From contig JBHIYN010000002.1 in the NCBI GenBank assembly GCA_041984235.1, positions 124,001 through 188,000 on the forward strand: a DNA stretch of 64,000 nucleotides, given 5' to 3'. The translations under genes were made by a program, and so were the position numbers. Source of the DNA: JBHIYN01 sp041984235. Its GTDB lineage: Bacteria > Pseudomonadota > Gammaproteobacteria > Ga0077536. The notes under the pieces were generated by a model, which ran no database searches, was not told the origin of the DNA, and saw only the letters and a list, made by a program, of their open reading frames with translations. Shown here one piece after another: positions 60,007-64,000 of the stretch. The stretch's first letter is position 1, and each line of letters begins with the position of its first letter.

Positions 60007-60810
60007 GTGAGTGCCGCAACGCCACCGACGCAAGCTCCCCGCACCACGCTGCACACCACGCTGGTGCGCCTCTACCACGGCCTGGACCGCCGCGCGCAGC
60101 GCTTTCGCTGGGTGTTGCTGGTCCTCGACGTGCTGTGCATCGTGTACTTCGTCGTCGCCTCGTTCTTCCACCACGTCGACGACCTGCATTCGATCGAGGT
60201 CGCTATTGGCGTGTTCTACCTGGTCGAGTTTGCTGCGCGCCTCTACGCGAGTCCGCAGCGGCTGCGCGACCTGTTCAATCCGATCGGGCTGGCCGATCTG
60301 ATCGTGATCCTGTCGTTGCTGGCGCCGACGCTGACCGAGAACTTTGCCTTCCTGCGCGTGCTGCGCGCGATGCGCCTGCTGCGCTCCTACCACATCATTC
60401 GCACGCTGCGCGAACACTCGCGCTTCGTGCGCCTGCACGAAGACATCATCTTCAGCGTCGTCAACCTGCTGGTGTTCATCTTCGTCATGACCGCACTGGT
60501 CTACGTGCTGCAGATCGGCCGCAACCCGGCGATCGAGAATTACGTCGATGCCCTGTATTTCACCGTCACCACCCTGACCACCACCGGCTTCGGCGACATC
60601 ACGCTGATCGGCACCAGCGGCCGGGTGCTGGCCGTGCTCATCATGATCTTCGGGATCTCGTTGTTCCTGCGCCTGATCCAGACCATCTTCCGGCCGGAGA
60701 AAGTGCGTTACGAATGCCCCGACTGCGGCCTGGTCCGGCACGACAACGATGCCGTGCACTGCAAGCATTGCGGCCGCGTGCTGCGGATCGAAACCGAGGG
60801 CGGCGCCTGA
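60007..60810 (+). CDS. Voltage-gated ion channel (Kv-like) with C-terminal zinc ribbon
   Basis: A 267-aa six-TM channel. S1 is VLLVLDVLCIVYFVVASFF, S4 is Arg-rich (FLRVLRAMRLLRSYHIIR), and the pore filter is TLTTTGFGDIT, close to the potassium-channel TxGYGD signature, with Phe for Tyr. The C terminus YECPDCGLVRHDNDAVHCKHCG carries two CxxC pairs (residues about 238-258), a putative zinc ribbon not usual for bacterial channels. GTG 60007 is the likely start (GAGG nine bases upstream). Last gene of the cinA operon, 19 bp after alaX. Confidence 0.85.
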   Translation: MSAATPPTQAPRTTLHTTLVRLYHGLDRRAQRFRWVLLVLDVLCIVYFVVASFFHHVDDLHSIEVAIGVFYLVEFAARLYASPQRLRDLFNPIGLADLIVILSLLAPTLTENFAFLRVLRAMRLLRSYHIIRTLREHSRFVRLHEDIIFSVVNLLVFIFVMTALVYVLQIGRNPAIENYVDALYFTVTTLTTTGFGDITLIGTSGRVLAVLIMIFGISLFLRLIQTIFRPEKVRYECPDCGLVRHDNDAVHCKHCGRVLRIETEGGA

Positions 60811-60847
60811 GTCCGGCCCGGCAGGAGCGCAGGCGCCTGGCGCCGCT

Positions 60848-62056
60848 TCAGCCGGCTTTCTCCGCGCTAGCGAAATGGGCGACCAGCTCCGGTGAGAGCT
60901 GCCCGTCACCCTTGCGGCGGGCATGCTCCTCCATCTTTGCGCGCACCGCGGCGGTCAGCTCGCCCTTGAACTGCGGGTTGTTGTCGCGCAGCCATTTCTC
61001 CGAGGCGAAGCGGTTGCGATTGAGCTGGTTGATGCGCGGAATCGCGTAACGCGCAATGAGCTCGTAGGAGCGCCGGGTCTGCGCCCAGTCCGCCCAGTGG
61101 TGATCCATACACAGGAAGCAACCGAATCCGCCGGACTGCTCCTGCAGACGTTCGATCTGGGCGACGAAATCATCCGGCGTTCCGATCACGGCGAAGCCGG
61201 TCGAGATCATGTGATCGACCGGGTCCACGCCGGGCGGCGGCGCTAGTGGCAGCGCCGCCACCTGGGTCATGTAGTCGAGCCAGCGCGCGAGACCGAATTT
61301 CACGTTCTCGCGGGCCTGCTCACGCGTCTCGGCAATGTGCACCGGCCCGACCAGGCGCCAGCCGCTGCGGTCCATGACCTGGCCGTGCTCGCGCGCGGTG
61401 TCCTCGGCAATCGCCCAGTTCGAGCCGAGCGCGTTGAAGCCACCGGTCGAGGTCGCGCCGATCGAGAGCAGGCTGAGGCCGTGCTTGCCCGCCGCGGTCG
61501 CACCGGTCGGTGAGACCTGGCTGGCAACCGCGATCTCGACGCCGCGATCGTCGTACGAGAGGAACTGCAGTTGCGCCTCGCGCAGGTCGAACCAGTCGCT
61601 CTTCGCCGTCACCTTCTCGCCCCTGAGCAGCCTGACCAGCGGACCGATGGCTTCGTCCATCTGGTCGCGCGCTTTCGCTGTGTCCAGACCCTGCATGTAG
61701 GAATCGGATGGCAGCGAGCCGGGACCGACGCCGAACATGGCGCGGCCCTTGCTGTGGTAGTCGATCTGGCGGATGCGGTCGGCGAGCGTGAGGAGGTTGT
61801 GATAGGGCAGCGAAGAGACCCCGGTGCCGAGGCGAATCTTCTGCGTGCGCTGGCTGACCGCGGCGATGAACAGCTCCGGGGAGCTGGTAATCTCCCAGCC
61901 GCCGGAGTGATGTTCGCCGATCCAGGCTTCCTCGTAGCCGAGCTTCTCCACCCAGACAATGCGGTCCATGTCTTCTTCCAGCGCCAGCGCGGGATGCTCC
62001 TCGGGCGGCGTATGCGGTGCGAAGAAGGCGCCGAAGCGCAGCCTCGGTGTATCCAT
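60848..62056 (-). CDS. LLM-class flavin-dependent oxidoreductase (luciferase-like, limonene-monooxygenase type)
   Basis: A 402-aa TIM-barrel LLM protein. KLGYEEAWIGEHHSGGWEI, RTQKIRLGTGVSSLPYHN and GRAMFGVGPGSLPSDSYMQG are typical; SFGYDD-like loops are absent. Such proteins use FMNH2 or F420H2 to oxidise terpenes, aldehydes or alkyl compounds. The ribosome site AAGGGGAG is one of the GGGGAG-type sites. On the minus strand next to the dihaem cytochrome gene (58 bp away), so they may be co-transcribed. Confidence 0.9.
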   Translation of the reverse strand: MDTPRLRFGAFFAPHTPPEEHPALALEEDMDRIVWVEKLGYEEAWIGEHHSGGWEITSSPELFIAAVSQRTQKIRLGTGVSSLPYHNLLTLADRIRQIDYHSKGRAMFGVGPGSLPSDSYMQGLDTAKARDQMDEAIGPLVRLLRGEKVTAKSDWFDLREAQLQFLSYDDRGVEIAVASQVSPTGATAAGKHGLSLLSIGATSTGGFNALGSNWAIAEDTAREHGQVMDRSGWRLVGPVHIAETREQARENVKFGLARWLDYMTQVAALPLAPPPGVDPVDHMISTGFAVIGTPDDFVAQIERLQEQSGGFGCFLCMDHHWADWAQTRRSYELIARYAIPRINQLNRNRFASEKWLRDNNPQFKGELTAAVRAKMEEHARRKGDGQLSPELVAHFASAEKAG

Positions 62057-62114
62057 GTCGAATCTCCCCTTCGATCCTGCCGCCCTGTGCGGCGCGTCGA
62101 TCGCGGCGCGCGCC

Positions 62115-63626
62115 TTACAGCGCGCGCATGTAAGCCACCAGGTCGGCCTTCTCCGCCGCGCTCAGCCGCGTGCCGAGGATGATGTCGAACAGCAGCACCG
62201 TGTCTTCCAGCGTCAGTGCGCGACCGTCGTGCATGTACGGCGGCGAGTCCTTGATACCACGCAGCGGGAAGGTCTTGATCGGCCCCTCCGGACGCCCCGC
62301 GTAGAAGCGCTCGAGCTTGAGATCGTGCATGGCGTTGTCGGTGAACTGCTGCGCCGGCGGGTGGCAGCTGGCGCACAGCGCCTTGCCGTTGAACAGCTTC
62401 TCGCCACGCAGCTCCGCCTCGCTGGCGAGCTCCGGGATCAGGCGGTTGAGGGCGTCGAGCTTGGGCGCCGGCGGGAAATCGATGATGGCGTTGAAGTCGC
62501 CCATGCGATTGGTCTGCGCGCGCTGCAGGGTACGCCCGCCGATGGCGGCCATCATGGCCGGATCGCCGTCGAAGTACTCCTCGATCTCGGCAAAGTGATC
62601 CATGGAGCGCACCGAGCGCTTGGATGACAGCACCAGCTGCGCGTAGTTGCCGCGCATGGTCGGCGTGTCCATGCGCAGGCGCGCGTAGTTGGGGCGCCCG
62701 TCGGGCGCCAGCTCGATGGCGCCGTTGGTGTGCCCGTTGACGTGGCAGGAGAAGCAGGCGACGCCCTGCGACGGCTGCTCCGTGACGCGGTGATGGGTGA
62801 CGTTGAACCAGGTGGTCTGGAAGGGCGTCACCAGCAGGCGCAGGCCCTCCATCTGCTCCGGGGTGATCAGCCCGTCGAACATTTCGAAGTAGTTGGCGTA
62901 GGTGATCTCGACCCCGCGGGTGACGTCACCCAGCTCGAGGTGATTGCTGAGATACAGCGGCGGCGGAAACTCCGGCAGGAAGCAATCGGGAATGTCGAAG
63001 CCGACGTCGAAGCGCTCGTGCTCGGGGTGCACGCTCGTCCACTGCTCCGGAAACACCATGTGCGCCGTCGAATGCAGCGGATGGTCGAGCGGCTTGTAGG
63101 GAAAGGCGTCACCCTCCCGGATTGCCTCGGCCGGCAGCGCCGCGTACGCCTCCCAGCTCGCCACCCCCTGCGGCAGGCGTGCGGTCGGGCCGATCGGCTG
63201 CGCCTTGCTGCGGCTCATGGTCACGCCGGGGCGTGAACGGCAGCTCAGGTCGAAGCGCGCTTCGAGCACGCGGCGCGCCTGCGCGTCGACCTGCGGCCGC
63301 TGCGCGGTCTGGGTCTTCAGCCATTCGGCGAACGGCAGCGACATGCGCGGCGGCGCGTAGGACGTCCTGCTGCCACCGCCGAAATGCCACAAGCCGCGAT
63401 CGGGGTTGGGCGTTCCGGGGGGGGCCGGCGGGTAGGGTTCCAGGCCCGGAAGCAGTTGATGCTGCGCGCGCCAGGCATCCAGGTCCTGCGGCGCGGCGTA
63501 ACCCGGACTCTGCAGCAGGACCGCCTCGTCGGCCGGGGCCCCGGCAGCACACAGGCCTGTGCCGATGATGCCGCTCATCATCAGGACTCCGATCCGGCCC
63601 CACCGCATGACGTCCGTACCCGACAT
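62115..63626 (-). CDS. Dihaem c-type cytochrome (cytochrome c peroxidase/MauG-like)
   Basis: A 503-aa exported protein with signal peptide (GVLMMSGIIGTGLCAAG) and two haem c sites, VACFSCHVNGH (near residues 289-299) and KALCASCHPPAQQF (near 415-428). The C-terminal domain (FPLRGIKDSPPYMHDGRALTLEDTV, with Met and His as axial-ligand candidates) matches dihaem peroxidase-like cytochromes. The N-terminal half has no clear homology. Start at 63626 has ribosome site GGAAGAG. Likely periplasmic peroxide reduction or a coupled oxidation with the LLM neighbour. Confidence 0.82.
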   Translation of the reverse strand: MSGTDVMRWGRIGVLMMSGIIGTGLCAAGAPADEAVLLQSPGYAAPQDLDAWRAQHQLLPGLEPYPPAPPGTPNPDRGLWHFGGGSRTSYAPPRMSLPFAEWLKTQTAQRPQVDAQARRVLEARFDLSCRSRPGVTMSRSKAQPIGPTARLPQGVASWEAYAALPAEAIREGDAFPYKPLDHPLHSTAHMVFPEQWTSVHPEHERFDVGFDIPDCFLPEFPPPLYLSNHLELGDVTRGVEITYANYFEMFDGLITPEQMEGLRLLVTPFQTTWFNVTHHRVTEQPSQGVACFSCHVNGHTNGAIELAPDGRPNYARLRMDTPTMRGNYAQLVLSSKRSVRSMDHFAEIEEYFDGDPAMMAAIGGRTLQRAQTNRMGDFNAIIDFPPAPKLDALNRLIPELASEAELRGEKLFNGKALCASCHPPAQQFTDNAMHDLKLERFYAGRPEGPIKTFPLRGIKDSPPYMHDGRALTLEDTVLLFDIILGTRLSAAEKADLVAYMRAL

Positions 63627-63752
63627 GTTCTCTTCCCGCGTTCGATCAATCGCACGATGGTCGGTCAACGTGCCGCCATGCGCAAGCACCGCGCGCCACT
63701 CCTGCCAAGCTGTGCACGCGATTGCGGCCGGACGCGGCCGGACCGACACGGC

Positions 63753-64000
63753 TCAGGCCTGCCGGGCAAGCTCCACGGCGCGCCACAGGTACCAGCTCGC
63801 GACGCTGCGATACGGCCGCCAGCGCTCGGCGTAGGCGGCGAGCGCACCGCGATCCGTCTCACCGTCGCGGCCGAGCATGCGCGCATGTCCCTGGCGCAGG
63901 CCAAGGTCGTCGACCGCGAGCACGTCGGCCCGGCCGAGGCGGAACATGAGCATCATCTCGACCGTCCAGCGACCGATCCCGCGCACCGCGGTCAGCGCCT
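63753..64000 (-). CDS. DNA-3-methyladenine glycosylase (AlkA-like), 3' part; gene continues beyond the window
   Basis: The visible C-terminal part begins at the window edge with ALTAVRGIGRWTVEMMLMFRLGR (quoted in part: RGIGRWTVEMML), the helix-hairpin-helix and GPD motif, and the catalytic Asp follows in VLAVDDLGLRQG. These are the HhH-GPD features of AlkA, which removes alkylated bases. Only about 80 residues are in the window, so the N-terminal domains are unseen. The frame stays open through the window end. Confidence 0.85.
   Translation of the reverse strand, partial: ALTAVRGIGRWTVEMMLMFRLGRADVLAVDDLGLRQGHARMLGRDGETDRGALAAYAERWRPYRSVASWYLWRAVELARQA

Overview
The window is a contiguous, GC-rich bacterial chromosome segment with densely packed genes on both strands. 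Gene content points to a free-living or host-associated gammaproteobacterium with a broad catabolic repertoire: Hsp33 and HspQ, an MlaC-like protein, RND efflux, an OmpR-type two-component system, class III cyclases, and many acyl-CoA dehydrogenases and small-molecule hydrolases. I cannot assign a genus. I see no rRNA, tRNA, CRISPR array, transposase or phage gene.

Layout. 0-5.2 kb: an HpaB-family enzyme with a GrdB-like protein, a methyltransferase, an IclR regulator and a class IV aminotransferase. 5.2-11.8 kb: a tripartite RND efflux operon whose outer-membrane factor is fused to a periplasmic-binding domain. 11.9-16.8 kb: both subunits of an N,N-dimethylformamidase-type enzyme, a class III cyclase with TPRs, and then two tandem 207-bp-spaced repeats read here as duplicated small RNA genes. 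16.8-26 kb: a haem/propeller protein, a TetR-controlled region with a membrane-anchored linalool dehydratase/isomerase-like enzyme, a PhyH dioxygenase and an acetoacetate decarboxylase-like protein. 26-32 kb: a VPLPA-tailed exported protein, MlaC, a two-component system and a TonB receptor, linked by shared TTAAC direct repeats. 32-42 kb: a histone-deacetylase-like enzyme, epoxide hydrolase, SDR/LysR pair, acetamidase/formamidase, a second cyclase and a CNNM-type transporter. 42-46 kb: an AhpD-like selenoprotein, a 95-nt perfect-type hairpin and an acyl-CoA dehydrogenase pair with an alpha/beta hydrolase. 46-56 kb: HslO, HspQ, cytochrome b561, HisC-like aminotransferase, FadE-like dehydrogenase, ketopantoate-reductase-like protein, a second VPLPA-tailed protein and an M48 peptidase. 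56-64 kb: cinA, a SelW-type selenoprotein, amidase, AlaX editing protein, voltage-gated channel, LLM flavin oxidoreductase, dihaem cytochrome and the 3' part of an AlkA-type glycosylase.

Main discoveries. (1) Two tandem candidate small RNAs, each with its own TTGCA(G/C)-N16-TATACT promoter, with a hairpin loop showing CCUCCCC and compensatory changes between copies; this motif is complementary to the GGGGAG ribosome-binding sites used by several catabolic genes in the same window. (2) Two genes that a normal annotation would split or truncate at UGA are selenoproteins with CxxU motifs and well-placed bacterial SECIS-like hairpins. (3) A TTAAC direct-repeat box with 11/22-bp phasing precedes the response regulator, a TonB receptor and a VPLPA-CTERM protein, suggesting a local regulon. 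Function calls rest on motif recognition by eye; no database search was run.
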